In this document: positions 1 to 8,631 of the stretch, in pieces
Numbering within the stretch: position 1 is the stretch's first letter
Layout of the letters: every line of letters begins with the position of its first letter
Origin: Bin87 sp965220095
Lineage (GTDB): Bacteria > Chloroflexota > Dehalococcoidia > Lucifugimonadales > UBA3495
Direction of reading: 5' to 3'
Assembly (NCBI GenBank): GCA_965220095.1
Contig: OZ244805.1
Location: 1,178,001 to 1,242,000 of the forward strand
Length of the DNA: 64,000 bases
Translations under genes and position numbers: made by a program
The notes under the pieces: model-generated
Database searches by the model: none
The model's input: only the letters and a program-made list of their open reading frames with translations
Told to the model about the DNA's origin: nothing

Positions 1-611
1 CTCGTCGTTCGGCAACGCCTCGGCTGACGCCCCGTCTGGCAACAAACCCATGTCTTCAGGTTGTCTGCGCAGTCAGAGCAGGTATGGCGGCACGACGACA
101 AACCAGGGCACGAACCCCAACCAGAACCAGGCAGTTCGCCAACCGTAGGAACTGATGAGGAACAGGATGAGCGGCGTCATCGCCACCGCGCCAACGTTCA
201 GGCCGGCGGTCGCTATCCCGGTGGCTCGTCCCCTATGACGGTTGAACCATTTGGCGATGGTGGGGCCTAACGACACCGTAGCCCAGTCCCGGTACTCGGA
301 AGGTGCCGAGGACACCGTAGATGAGCACAAACTGCCAGATCTCATGGGTCTGCGAGAGCAGCATCAGGGATATGCCCAACACGACGGCGCTACCCGCCAC
401 CAGGAACCTCGGTCCGTAACCGGTCCACGGCAAAACCGAATGGGGGCGCAATGGCCGCTCCGACCAAGTCGCGCGCCAGGAGAGCGCCGGTCATCACGGA
501 GCGACTCCAACCCAGCTCCTCAATCATCGGCTTGAAGAAGAAGCCGAACCTTTGGGGCCCCAGGCCGACGCGCATCCCCGGCTCAGGAACCCGCAGTCGA
601 CGATATACCAT
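1..611 (-). pseudogene. Decayed MFS transporter, cut by the window edge
   Basis: Three overlapping minus-strand frames (390-611, 233-451, 73-345) together give the N-terminal half of a major facilitator carrier. They include an RHRGRATGIATAG loop of the kind that joins helices in this family, and several hydrophobic helices. At least two frameshifts separate the pieces. The last piece meets a TGA at 73-75, yet the same frame continues past it as LRRQPEDMGLLPDG to the window edge. That phrase closely matches the loop of the intact carrier at 1671-3002 (RRRPEDIGLLPDG). The gene is therefore a real but inactive MFS copy, not a short ORF. Its substrate is unknown. Confidence 0.8.
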
Positions 612-1048
612 CCTGAAATATTTTCGGTTTGGAGTTCACGTTGATGGTAGTTCGGTAGTTTTGATTGGACGCGCTCTCTCTGATACACCGGCAGAACAAC
701 CAGCGGGCAAGATTATTATCGGCCCCTACTATTGCCAAGCCCAATCAAGCCGGCTCTCGAATCCAATCCATCTGAGCGTCTACAGTTCTGGAACGGATTC
801 GTGCATCAACATCGACGCCATCGTATCCGACTCGTGCGCCTCGTCGATTTCCGGCGCCAGCCACCGGCCCACCGTTCCGCCCCGGGGGGACACCGCAGTT
901 TCAGATGTCACCTGGCTTGAGGGTCGTGGCTTCCGTGCCCTTCCCTGGTGGTAGGATGGGAAATCCATTGCGTTCCCGCGAAGGCGGGAATACGAGGTAC
1001 GCAAAGAACCAAAGTTTCATGCTAAACGCAATAAAGGAGACGTACCCG
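612..1048. other. Intergenic stretch, no gene recognised
   Basis: No reading frame here looks like a protein on either strand. A hairpin of the TTCCCGCG/CGCGGGAA type lies at 973-990 and belongs to a short repeat family seen again near 38.2, 39.1 and 43.0 kb. The last bases hold the ribosome binding site of the cupin gene, AAGGAGA at 1034-1040. Confidence 0.5.
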
Positions 1049-1426
1049 ATGAACATCCAGACTTTGGGACGGAGTCCACAGAACCACCGGGGCGGGCAGG
1101 TGTCGCACTTGCTTTTGGCCTCAGGCCAGTTTGGGTCAGAGAACCTGGCCGTAACCTGGGTTGAAGGTGAACCGGACAGCGAACAAGCGGTCCACTCCCA
1201 CGAAAGTCGGGAGCAGGTGTACGTGATTGTCCAGGGACGGGGGGCGATGCGGGTTGGGGACGAGCTGGAAGAAGTCGGGCCGGGCACGGCCATTCTGGTG
1301 CCGCCGGGCGCCAGCCACTCTATCCGCAACATTGGAGAGGAAAAGTTGATCTACGTCTCCGCCACTTCCCCGCCCTTTGCGATGCAGGAGGGCAACACCA
1401 GCTGGTCGGCCCCGGCGGAGCGGTAG
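1049..1426 (+). CDS. Small cupin-domain protein
   Basis: A 125-residue single-domain cupin. The first conserved motif reads HSHESREQVYVIVQGRG, with two His and one Glu as likely metal ligands. The second reads PGTAILVPPGASHSIRNIG, which supplies the last His. The frame is open upstream to 905, but the ATG at 1049 has AAGGAGA eight bases before it and starts a normal cupin N-terminus, so it is preferred. Such proteins bind a divalent metal and act as small dioxygenases, isomerases or sensors. Which applies here cannot be told. The neighbours on both sides are MFS carriers on the other strand. Confidence 0.85.
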   Translation: MNIQTLGRSPQNHRGGQVSHLLLASGQFGSENLAVTWVEGEPDSEQAVHSHESREQVYVIVQGRGAMRVGDELEEVGPGTAILVPPGASHSIRNIGEEKLIYVSATSPPFAMQEGNTSWSAPAER

Positions 1427-1670
1427 GATGTTCGTATCCACCGCGTCCCGAGCGTGCGGGCGGTTCCGTATCAGGATTTTCTGAACCGGCCGGCGGGCGA
1501 TGTGGTCTCGGCGGGCGGAACAAGGGTGTCGCCAGGGCCGCGTTTTGAGTTGGCGCGGGCGTGGCTCGTTGCCCTGCCGTACTCCGGGCATCGTTTCGTT
1601 TGGCCCACTTACTGTTACAAGGTGAAGGACGTCATCGCCGGGTTGGAGGTGGCTGAATTCGCCATATATG

Positions 1671-3002
1671 CTACGCCCTTGCCGCCACCAGCGGTGGCCG
1701 CCGCTCTGGACGCCGCGCCAGAAACATCAGGCACATCGCCATCCCCTGCACTGCCGCCGAGAATAAGATCAGGATGGTGTAGCTTCCCGTCAGGTCGTAC
1801 ACCACCGGCCCCACAATCTGTCCCAGTCCCAGCCCGCCGGCCTCGAAGGGACGCATTGCCCCGGCGATGGCTCCGTAGGAGTTGCGCCCGAAATAGTCCG
1901 CCAGCACCATGTACAGCAGCACTTCCAGCGCGCTGTGGAACAACCCCCAAAACACCCCGAAGGCGAACGCCGCCACCAGCGAGTTGACTTGCAGCAAAGC
2001 CAGCGTTGCCAGCGTCGCCACCGCCATGGCTCCGACGATGCACCATCGCGGTGTCAGCTTTCCCGCCACCTGTCCCCACACCAGGCTGCTCAACGCCAGG
2101 AACGTGCTCACGCTCAGCACACCCGCCGCCTGCGGAGTGGTCAACCCCGCAAACTCGTGCAGGTAGGGAACCAGGCTGAACCCCAGGCCGGAACTGCCCG
2201 TCACATTGAGAAAAGCGACCATTGAAACCAGCCAGAAGGCCCTGGACCGCATTGCCTCTTTGGACGTCCAGCTCACCTCTGTTGTCGCCGTCCCGCGCGG
2301 CGCTCCGTGCCCGCCCAGTCCCGCCGTGGCAGGGTCGGATGGTCCCGTTGCGGGCGGGGCCCGGGCACCGTCAGGCAGCAGGCCGATGTCCTCCGGGCGG
2401 CGGCGCATGACGATCATCATGGGGATGGCCAGGAACAGGCTGAAAAACCCCATCAACCGGAAGGCCATGCGCCAGTCCGCCAACAGGGTGATGACCGAGA
2501 ACGCCTGGATGATCAGCGCCCCGCTGATGGGGCGATAAATTCCGGTGATGGCCAGCGCCACGTTGCGGCGCCGGTTGAAGAAATTGACCGCCATGGTCCG
2601 CGGCACCACGCCGATGAGGAAGGGCTGGCTGATGGCCCGCCCGATGACCGCCGCGATGAAAAATTGCCAGGCGGCGTGCACCCCGCCGATGGCCACCATG
2701 GACAGCCCCAGGACAATCACCCCGACGGGCATCAGCCATCGGGGGCCATACCGGTCGGCCAGCCGTCCGGCGAAGGGAGCGAAGACCCCCGACATCCAAA
2801 CGCCGCAGCTGGAGGCCAGCCCGATACTGGTCCGGGGCCAGTTGGTGTCCTCCAGAATGTAGCTCTGCACTCCTCCCAGCACTACCCCCGCCACCGCCGT
2901 AGCCACGAAAGCCCCAATGCCCGAAAACCCGAGCACCAGCCAGCCGTAGTAAAAGGGAGTATTGAGACGCCGGTTGAGGAGAGCCGACAAAGAGGACGCC
3001 AT
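1671..3002 (-). CDS. MFS transporter, 443 aa
   Basis: A full-length major facilitator protein with about 12 hydrophobic helices. A cytoplasmic central loop around residues 200-245 is rich in Pro, Gly and Arg (RRRPEDIGLLPDG). The helix 2-3 loop reads GRLADRYGPRW, the usual MFS motif A position (GxLaDrxGxrr). This architecture is common in oxalate/formate-type and monocarboxylate carriers of the plasma membrane, but no substrate-specific residue can be read. It is a relative of the decayed copy at 1-611 and of the carrier at 52662-53999. It is divergent from the M24 hydrolase gene that follows, with a palindromic repeat between them. Confidence 0.85.
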   Translation of the reverse strand: MASSLSALLNRRLNTPFYYGWLVLGFSGIGAFVATAVAGVVLGGVQSYILEDTNWPRTSIGLASSCGVWMSGVFAPFAGRLADRYGPRWLMPVGVIVLGLSMVAIGGVHAAWQFFIAAVIGRAISQPFLIGVVPRTMAVNFFNRRRNVALAITGIYRPISGALIIQAFSVITLLADWRMAFRLMGFFSLFLAIPMMIVMRRRPEDIGLLPDGARAPPATGPSDPATAGLGGHGAPRGTATTEVSWTSKEAMRSRAFWLVSMVAFLNVTGSSGLGFSLVPYLHEFAGLTTPQAAGVLSVSTFLALSSLVWGQVAGKLTPRWCIVGAMAVATLATLALLQVNSLVAAFAFGVFWGLFHSALEVLLYMVLADYFGRNSYGAIAGAMRPFEAGGLGLGQIVGPVVYDLTGSYTILILFSAAVQGMAMCLMFLARRPERRPPLVAARA

Positions 3003-3071
3003 AAGTCCTGTTCTTATATCAGACCGCTGTTATTGGGACAAGAAGCCGTTTGCGGCTACCAGGGTGTTTCG

Positions 3072-3188
3072 ATTGTCCCCTATTGTCATTGCGAGCGCAG
3101 CGTGGCAATCTCGTTGGCGAAGCAAACCCGGCTACCGGATCGAGATTGCCACGTCGCTTCGCTCCTCGCAATGACATTAGGGGACAAT
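3072..3188. repeat. Long palindromic intergenic repeat (family 3, copy 1)
   Basis: The ends are inverted copies of each other: ATTGTCCCCTA at 3072 pairs with the AGGGGACAAT that ends at 3188. Inside these, GTCATTGCGAG pairs with CTCGCAATGAC. The core carries GTGGCAATCTCG and ATTGCCACGTCGC. Related copies lie at 31502-31643 and 58273-58418, a half copy near 38980 and an interrupted copy near 50180. It resembles REP-type or MITE-like elements found between genes in many bacteria. It sits between two divergent genes. Confidence 0.85.
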
Positions 3189-3218
3189 GGAAAGACCCTT
3201 GGAAGGAGAGTGAGGGAT

Positions 3219-4352
3219 ATGTCCAACGCTTACGGCAAGATAATCGCCAATGTGGAGCGGCTGCACCGGCTGATGGACGAAGCAGGCGTTTCGGCCATAG
3301 TGGCCCGCTCGGGCAAGAACTTTACCTACCTGGCCGGGTTCGCTTATCCCGGCACACTGGCGCGGCACCTGGAGTTCCCGGATTCGCCGCGTGAGGTGAT
3401 GCTGGTGTGGCCGCGGACGGGCGAGCCGGTGATGGTGCTGAACTCCTACGCGGCTCCGCTGGCCCGCCGCGACTCGTGGCTGGAACGCATCGAGGTCGTC
3501 GACGACTACGCGGAGTCGCCCTACCAGAGGGCCGCCGATGTGCTTCGGCAACTGGGGCTGGCCGAGGAGACCATCGGGTTCGAGATGAGCTACGTCAGCG
3601 CGAACCGGTGGGAGGAGATTGGCGGGTTGCTGCCCAGGGCGCGTATCGTCGACAGCACCGAGTTGATGGACCAGGTGCGTTGGATCAAGACGCCCGAAGA
3701 GGTGGAGGCCCTCGAAGCCGGAGCCCAGCTGCTGGACGAAGCGTACCTGGAGGTGCTGTCCACCGTTCGGCCCGGTGACACCGAACGGTTGGTGCATAGC
3801 CGCATCATCGAGAGCTGTCTGCGCCGGGGCGCCAACTGGGCCCACGGCATCCTGAACTCCAGCCGCAACACGGTGGCCTACGGCGGCGAAAGCGACCTGG
3901 CATTTGAGGCCGGCGACATCATCCGCAACGATTATGTCGCATACCTCAACGGCTATCCCGGCCACCAGTCGCGGAGCGTCTGCGTGGGTGCGCCCTCAGA
4001 CGAACAGCAAGGGATTTACCGAGTTACCAGAGACATCTACCGCGCCACCATCGAGCGGTGCCGCCCCGGGGCGCGGACGGCTGACATCTACCACTTTGCC
4101 AACGACAGCTTCCATGAAGCCGGGTTCCAGGGCAACGTGTCCCTGGCCGGGCATGGCGTGGGCGCCTGGTGGCACCAGCAGGAGCCCTACATGGTGCCGT
4201 CCAGCACCCGCGTCCTGGAGGAGGGCATGGTGGTGGCCCTCGAGCCGCACATCGGCTACTGGCACCTGCAGGACATGGCGCTGGTCACCGACGACTCCCC
4301 CAGGCTGCTGTCGCCCCTCTTCAACACCGACGAGATGCTGGTGGCCGGGTAG
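3219..4352 (+). CDS. M24-family (creatinase/Xaa-Pro peptidase-like) hydrolase
   Basis: A 377-residue protein with the two-domain layout of the M24 family: a creatinase-type N-terminal domain (about 1-150) and a pita-bread catalytic domain (about 160-377). The start is the ATG at 3219, with GGAAGGAGAG eight bases upstream; the frame stays open further 5' but that part is not protein-like. Of the five usual metal ligands, Asp238 (RNDYVAY), His312 (GHGVG) and the Glu of ALEPH are present. The second Asp is replaced by His249 (YPGHQSRS) and the last Glu by Gln351 (LQDMAL). It may therefore be a metal-free amidinohydrolase-like enzyme, or bind metal differently. A classic aminopeptidase is less likely. 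Confidence 0.8.
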   Translation: MSNAYGKIIANVERLHRLMDEAGVSAIVARSGKNFTYLAGFAYPGTLARHLEFPDSPREVMLVWPRTGEPVMVLNSYAAPLARRDSWLERIEVVDDYAESPYQRAADVLRQLGLAEETIGFEMSYVSANRWEEIGGLLPRARIVDSTELMDQVRWIKTPEEVEALEAGAQLLDEAYLEVLSTVRPGDTERLVHSRIIESCLRRGANWAHGILNSSRNTVAYGGESDLAFEAGDIIRNDYVAYLNGYPGHQSRSVCVGAPSDEQQGIYRVTRDIYRATIERCRPGARTADIYHFANDSFHEAGFQGNVSLAGHGVGAWWHQQEPYMVPSSTRVLEEGMVVALEPHIGYWHLQDMALVTDDSPRLLSPLFNTDEMLVAG

Positions 4353-4795
4353 TGCTGGAATGCGGGAGACGGGCCAGTGTTGGATCGACATTTCGTTGAT
4401 AGCGTCGCGCGGGTGTTAACGAATTACGTGCTTTACCCAGTTGTAAGCACCGGTGATAGGTCATTCGTTACTTCGGACAAAATCATGTATGCCGGTCTCA
4501 TCGAGTCTGAAGCGCAAGAAACCATCGTATGGTTTCCTTTATCCTTTATCCTTATCGGCAGGTTTGTGTCTAAAATTCCATGGCCACGTGGGACAGATAC
4601 TTGGACCTTTCGCGTCTGTTGACCGGAATTCCGGGCGCGTGTATTTCGATGCAGTGCGCGAAGCGCCTCGGTTACGATGTAAGGAACCCACGCCTCATGA
4701 CGTTAGTGATGCGTTCTTTGACACGGTGAACGGCAATATGGTGCAAGGTTCAAGAGAGTTGTATTCAGCAGATCGCAACGAAATCGACGCCACTC
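4353..4795. other. Gene-poor stretch before an IS5 element
   Basis: No recognisable gene. A plus-strand frame from 4453 runs into the IS at 4798 and could be the start of a gene cut by that insertion, since its last part (about 4640-4795) reads like ordinary protein. No family was recognised. Base composition is less GC-rich than the neighbours. Confidence 0.4.
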
Positions 4796-4797
4796 TA

Positions 4798-5661
4798 AGA
4801 GCCTGTTTACAATCTTTTGAGGATTAGCGCCATGAAGGCAAGCACCACCATTTGCAGGCTGGTATTGAGCTTTCTTTCACAGTTCTTCCAGAGTCGGCGG
4901 CACTTTTCCAGCCAGGCGAAAGACCGCTCCACCACCCATCGCTTCGGCAGCACCACGAAGGTGTGCAGTTCGTTGCGTTTCACTATTTCCACCGAGGCTC
5001 CCAGCAAGCTTTGCACCGCAGCGGCAAAGGGCTTCCCGGTGTAACCCCCGTCCACCAGCACCTTCTGGACCTGGTTGAGGCCGGACCGGTTTTCGTCAAA
5101 CATCGCCAAAGCCCCAGCCCGGTCGGTAACGTCGGCGGTAGTAACGTGTATCGCATGGGGCAATCCTTGCGTGTCCACCGCGATGTGACGCTTGATTCCG
5201 GACACCTTCTCGCCCGCGTCATAGCCCTTGTGCCCGGCGGTGTCCGTGTTCTTGACGCTCTGGGAGTCCACGATGCAGAAGCTGGTCTGCTCTTTCCGAC
5301 CATTGCTTTGCCGGGCCGCGCCAACCGATTTTTTTTAGGACTTGCTCCAGAATGGAATCCTGACCCGGGCCAGGCCGCTCGCTCCATTGCCGGAAATACT
5401 GGTAGCAAGTGCGCCAATTGGGGAAGTCCGCGGGCAGCATTCGCCACTGGCACCCGCTTTTCAAGAGGTACAGTACGCCGCAGAAAACGTCATACAAGTC
5501 CACGGTGCGGGGCTTGGTCCGACGGCGGGCCGACTCCAACGTCGGCAGAATCCGGGCGAATTGCTCCCGGCTGATGTCGCTGGGATAGGAATGAGACATG
5601 ATTACCCCTCCCCTGATAATAGTCTCAACTTAACCTATTCCAGAGATCGTAGACAGGTTCT
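4798..5661 (-). mobile_element. IS5-family insertion sequence, 864 bp
   Basis: Imperfect terminal inverted repeats AGAGCCTGTTTAC (4798) and GTAGACAGGTTCT (ending 5661) enclose a two-frame DDE transposase. The element is flanked on both sides by TA, the target typical of this family. It is about the size expected for a complete IS5 element. Confidence 0.85.
4807..5599 (-). CDS. IS5-family transposase in two frames
   Basis: The first frame (5599 to 5219) gives the N-terminal helix-turn-helix part (SDISREQFARILPTL, LKSGCQWRMLPADFPNW). The second frame (about 5330 to 4807) gives the catalytic part, with the DSQSVKNTD and GYDAGEKVSGIKRH motifs, a VDGGYTG Asp and the WVVERSFAWL Glu motif. The frames meet at an eight-A run on the coding strand (plus 5329-5336). 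A slip there by the ribosome or the polymerase would join them, as in several IS5 groups. It could instead be a simple frameshift mutation. Confidence 0.85.
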
Positions 5662-5857
5662 TAAGAATGCTATGCGGCCCTCTGGGTTCAAGTACGATCC
5701 AACTTAGCGGGGTGCTGCAGGATAAATGCGTGTCGCTATGTGCATCGCGGAAACAAACGCCTTTACCTGATCGCAAGGATTAACGGCGACTCCAGCCCGC
5801 GAACGCCGGCTCTCGCAGTCGGGCCAGCAAGTACTTCTGCGGGCAGTTAGCCCTGAC

Positions 5858-6190
5858 GTGGTTCCATTGGCTGCACAGCAGTTCCAGGTTCTTTATGCTC
5901 TCCTGGCCGACACCAGGCCGCCCATCCCAGCGCAACCGGGACAGCCGCGGCGTCTAGGCTTCGAGTACCGCCGGGCCGGTACCCGCAACCTGTTTCTGAC
6001 CTGCGAACCCCTGGCCGGCTGGCGCCGCGTGGCCGTAACCCAGCGACATCCCATGCAAGACTTCGCCCATCAGGTGCGCTGGCTGGTGGATTTGGCCTAC
6101 GCCGACACCTGGGTAGTCCGGGTAGTGCAGGACAACCTGAACGTGCCCCACCCACAAGGCTTCCCTCCACGAAACCTTCCCACTTCTACA
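5858..6190 (+). pseudogene. IS630-family transposase remnant
   Basis: The frame reads FEYRRAGTRNLFLTCEPLAG and then VRVVQDNLN, the DDE core phrases of IS630/Tc1-type transposases. Just after DNLN the frame breaks. In the next frame the text continues as THKASLHETF, the usual sequel DNLNTHKxASLYExF. This is the middle and start of the C-terminal part of a transposase. Neither end of the element can be found. Confidence 0.75.
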
Positions 6191-6224
6191 GTGACCGCAC
6201 CCGGTGTCCCTGATTCGGTCTCCC

Positions 6225-7118
6225 TTATGGCAAGTACTTGTCCTCCAACTCCCGAATGCGCTGCGCCCCCAGGATACCTCCGTTGCTGGCCACGCCCCAC
6301 CTGCTTTGAGCAGCCGTCGCCAGGAAATCGTCGATGGCGCCGGTGCCGCGATCCTGGAAATCGCTGAGGAAGTCCCAAGACGCCTGAAGACCCGCCATGG
6401 TGGTTAGGCCGGGATACCAGGCCGCGGCGGCCCCGGCTTCCTGCAACTCTGCCAAAGTGGGATGAGTCTGGCTCCCGTGGGTGAACAGGGGCAGCACCGG
6501 ACCGGGAATCCGCCGGATGGCTTCCTGGTTGTCCTCCCAGGACGCTACGGCGGGGCAGACTACGTCCACGTTGGTCTGGCTCTTGTAAGCCAGGCAGCGC
6601 TCCATCACGTCCTCGAAGGTCGCGCCCGGGACGCCGGCGTAGTCGCATCTGGCCACAATTACGAAGTCGGGGTCCAGCTCCATCTTGGCGTCCATGGCGG
6701 CCCTCAACTTGCCCACCATCTCTTCGATGGAAACGCACCTGCGGCGAGGGCCGCTCTTGGGCGGGTAGGTCTGGTCCTCCAGGTGGGTGCCGGCTATCCC
6801 AGCCCGGATGTACTCCTTCACGGTCTCATAAACCATAACGGCATCCCCGTAGCCGGTATCCATGTCAACGAACGCCGGAATGTCCACCGTGTTTACGATG
6901 CGCCTGGCGTTGTCCACCATGTCTCGCATACTGGTTCCACCCTCGGTCCAACCCAGGAGTTGGGCCGAGGTATTTCCTCCGGACATATAAAAGGCCTCGA
7001 ACCCCAGCGCCTCGGCCATCTTTGCGCCCATGGCGTTCATGCCGCCGGCCAGAACGAAAATCTCCGGACGCTCAAACAGCTCCTTGAGCCTGGTAGTCAT
7101 ACGTTGCTTCTCTGGCAT
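6225..7118 (-). CDS. Isocitrate lyase/PEP mutase-superfamily enzyme
   Basis: A 297-residue TIM-barrel protein of the ICL/PEP mutase superfamily. The metal-binding DMDTGYGD motif is present, and so are GTHLEDQ and the FVIVARCDYAG strand. The catalytic loop that reads K(K/R)CGH in isocitrate and methylisocitrate lyases is instead KSGPRRRC, so these activities are unlikely. Carboxy-PEP mutase, oxaloacetate hydrolase or a 2,3-dimethylmalate lyase-type C-C cleavage are alternatives. The start is the ATG at 7118, preceded by GGGGGAAGAG; the longer frame upstream lacks support. It is flanked by mobile-element debris. Confidence 0.8.
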   Translation of the reverse strand: MPEKQRMTTRLKELFERPEIFVLAGGMNAMGAKMAEALGFEAFYMSGGNTSAQLLGWTEGGTSMRDMVDNARRIVNTVDIPAFVDMDTGYGDAVMVYETVKEYIRAGIAGTHLEDQTYPPKSGPRRRCVSIEEMVGKLRAAMDAKMELDPDFVIVARCDYAGVPGATFEDVMERCLAYKSQTNVDVVCPAVASWEDNQEAIRRIPGPVLPLFTHGSQTHPTLAELQEAGAAAAWYPGLTTMAGLQASWDFLSDFQDRGTGAIDDFLATAAQSRWGVASNGGILGAQRIRELEDKYLP

Positions 7119-7183
7119 CACTCTTCCCCCTTTCGGTATTTCGTGTATTGCCCAACCGTCCCGTCTTCCGGGGTTGGTTTCAA

Positions 7184-7726
7184 TCAAGAAAGTCGTAGTT
7201 GCCGCTTCGCGCTCAGACCGGCAACACCGGCTCGAGCCCCAGCCTGCCGGCAAATCAATTCAGAACGAGTTTTTGACTGCGGCAAACGACATCGGCTCGT
7301 TGCCAACTCTGCCCCCACCTGCGGTCGCCGCCACGCCGTCGTCCTGGATATCTCGATAAACCGCCCCTGGCCCAAGGCCCCGTAACCGGCAGCCGCGATG
7401 AGAGCAGTTGGCAGTTCAGGGTGCAGCGGCACCACTCTGTTCTTGTTGCCGTTACCCCGGCGCACTCGGAGCGTAGGCCGGTCCGAGTCCGGTAATCGGT
7501 CGCGATTCTCCAAACCCAACGCCTCGGGCACCCGCAGGTCGGCCCGCCGCTGCTCGGGCGTCAGGGGTTTGGCTAGAGGGTTCGGAGTGGAGGCGATGAC
7601 GGCCTGACCTTCGGGCTGTTCCAGGTACTCCGGCAGGTTGGAACCTTTCCCTCGGAGTGATTGTTGCGTTTTGCCGCCTTTGGAGTAGATTCCCCGGACG
7701 GGGCGCGCGCTCAGCGTGGTGGTCAT
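7184..7726 (-). pseudogene. Tyrosine recombinase fragment
   Basis: Minus-strand text gives the middle of a phage-type integrase: LTPEQRRADLRV, then LRVRRGNGNKNRVVPLHPEL and GRFIEISRTTAWRR. This is the strand-strand-helix region between catalytic Arg I and the HxxR box. The HxxR box and the Tyr are missing, so it is inactive. Similar phrases recur in the fragments at 7894-8397 and 10048-10374, so several related integrases have decayed here. Confidence 0.65.
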
Positions 7727-7893
7727 GGACGGCAGTGTAACAAAATGGGTGCTTTGGTTGCATACGACGCCACAACCGCCAACGCGCCAAGCACCGGTCC
7801 CACCCCGCAAACCGGTCCCAAACGTCCCGGTTCGTAACGAAAATTCCGATGGAAAGGTAACAATCTACCCGAGTACCTTAAGGCCGACGCCGG

Positions 7894-8397
7894 GTGGCCA
7901 TCGCCATTGCAGCGCTTCGCGCCCGGGCGAAGTTTGCACATGTCAAAACGGTGGCGGTCCGGCCTCGCGTCTCCACAGCCATGGCGCTAGCACGCACCGA
8001 CCTCACCGTCAACATCAACCGCCTCACCTTGCGGGTCGGCCGAGGCATGGGAGACAAGGCCAGGATCGCGCAGATAAACCCCGAGCTGCAAACCGCCCTG
8101 GCGTCGGTGCTGGGATTCGCCGACGTTGGTGTTGGTCGGATAGTCGAGCCCGACCGCTCAACCGCCTGACGGTGGGTAAGGGAGGCGACACGTCGCGCCG
8201 TGGAGCTGGGCGCCCTCACCGCTGGACGGCGGCTCGGAACCCACGCCCTGCGCCACAGCTACACCCGGCAACGGCTGATGAGCAGCATCCCGCCCAATTA
8301 CTTGAAACGGCGGTTGGGGCGCTCCGAGATTGAGGCCACTCCGATTTACCTGGAGCTGGTGCCAGGCCCCAGCGGGACGTTCACGACAGTGCTGTAA
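7894..8397 (+). pseudogene. Tyrosine recombinase C-terminal fragment
   Basis: Two frames joined near 8170-8200. The first has RLTLRVGRGMGDKARIAQINPELQ, the second THALRHSYTRQRLM followed by LKRRLGRSEIEATPIYLELV. The HALRH box and the catalytic Tyr (IYLELV) remain. The usual LGH His has become Arg (LGRSE), and the N-terminal DNA-binding domain is absent. It is a relic of the same integrase kind as the pieces on either side. Confidence 0.7.
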
Positions 8398-8631
8398 TAA
8401 CCCTTCCAAAGGCGAGTCCGGCCTCTCAATGGGGCGAGCGGTGCTAAAATCCTTCCCCCGTTGGGTGCAAGGCCGCCTATTGCGTCAACCTGCCGGGAAT
8501 ATTTGGCCGCTCGGGCTTCCACCAGGGACCGACATCCATACACTGCGTTGCCGCGATGCAACTTTACAACGGCGCTCCCCACATCAGCGGCGTCGCGCGC
8601 GCCGGGTATCGCTGACCGGCGGACCATTCCG

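Noticed and set aside
73..75. TGA in the MFS fragment as selenocysteine
   Set aside because: It lies in a gene with several frameshifts, no Cys is expected there, and no hairpin follows. Simple decay is the better view.
4453..4827. A 124-aa plus-strand gene running into the IS5 element
   Set aside because: The last part is IS DNA, and the rest has no recognised family or good start. Kept only as a possible broken gene.
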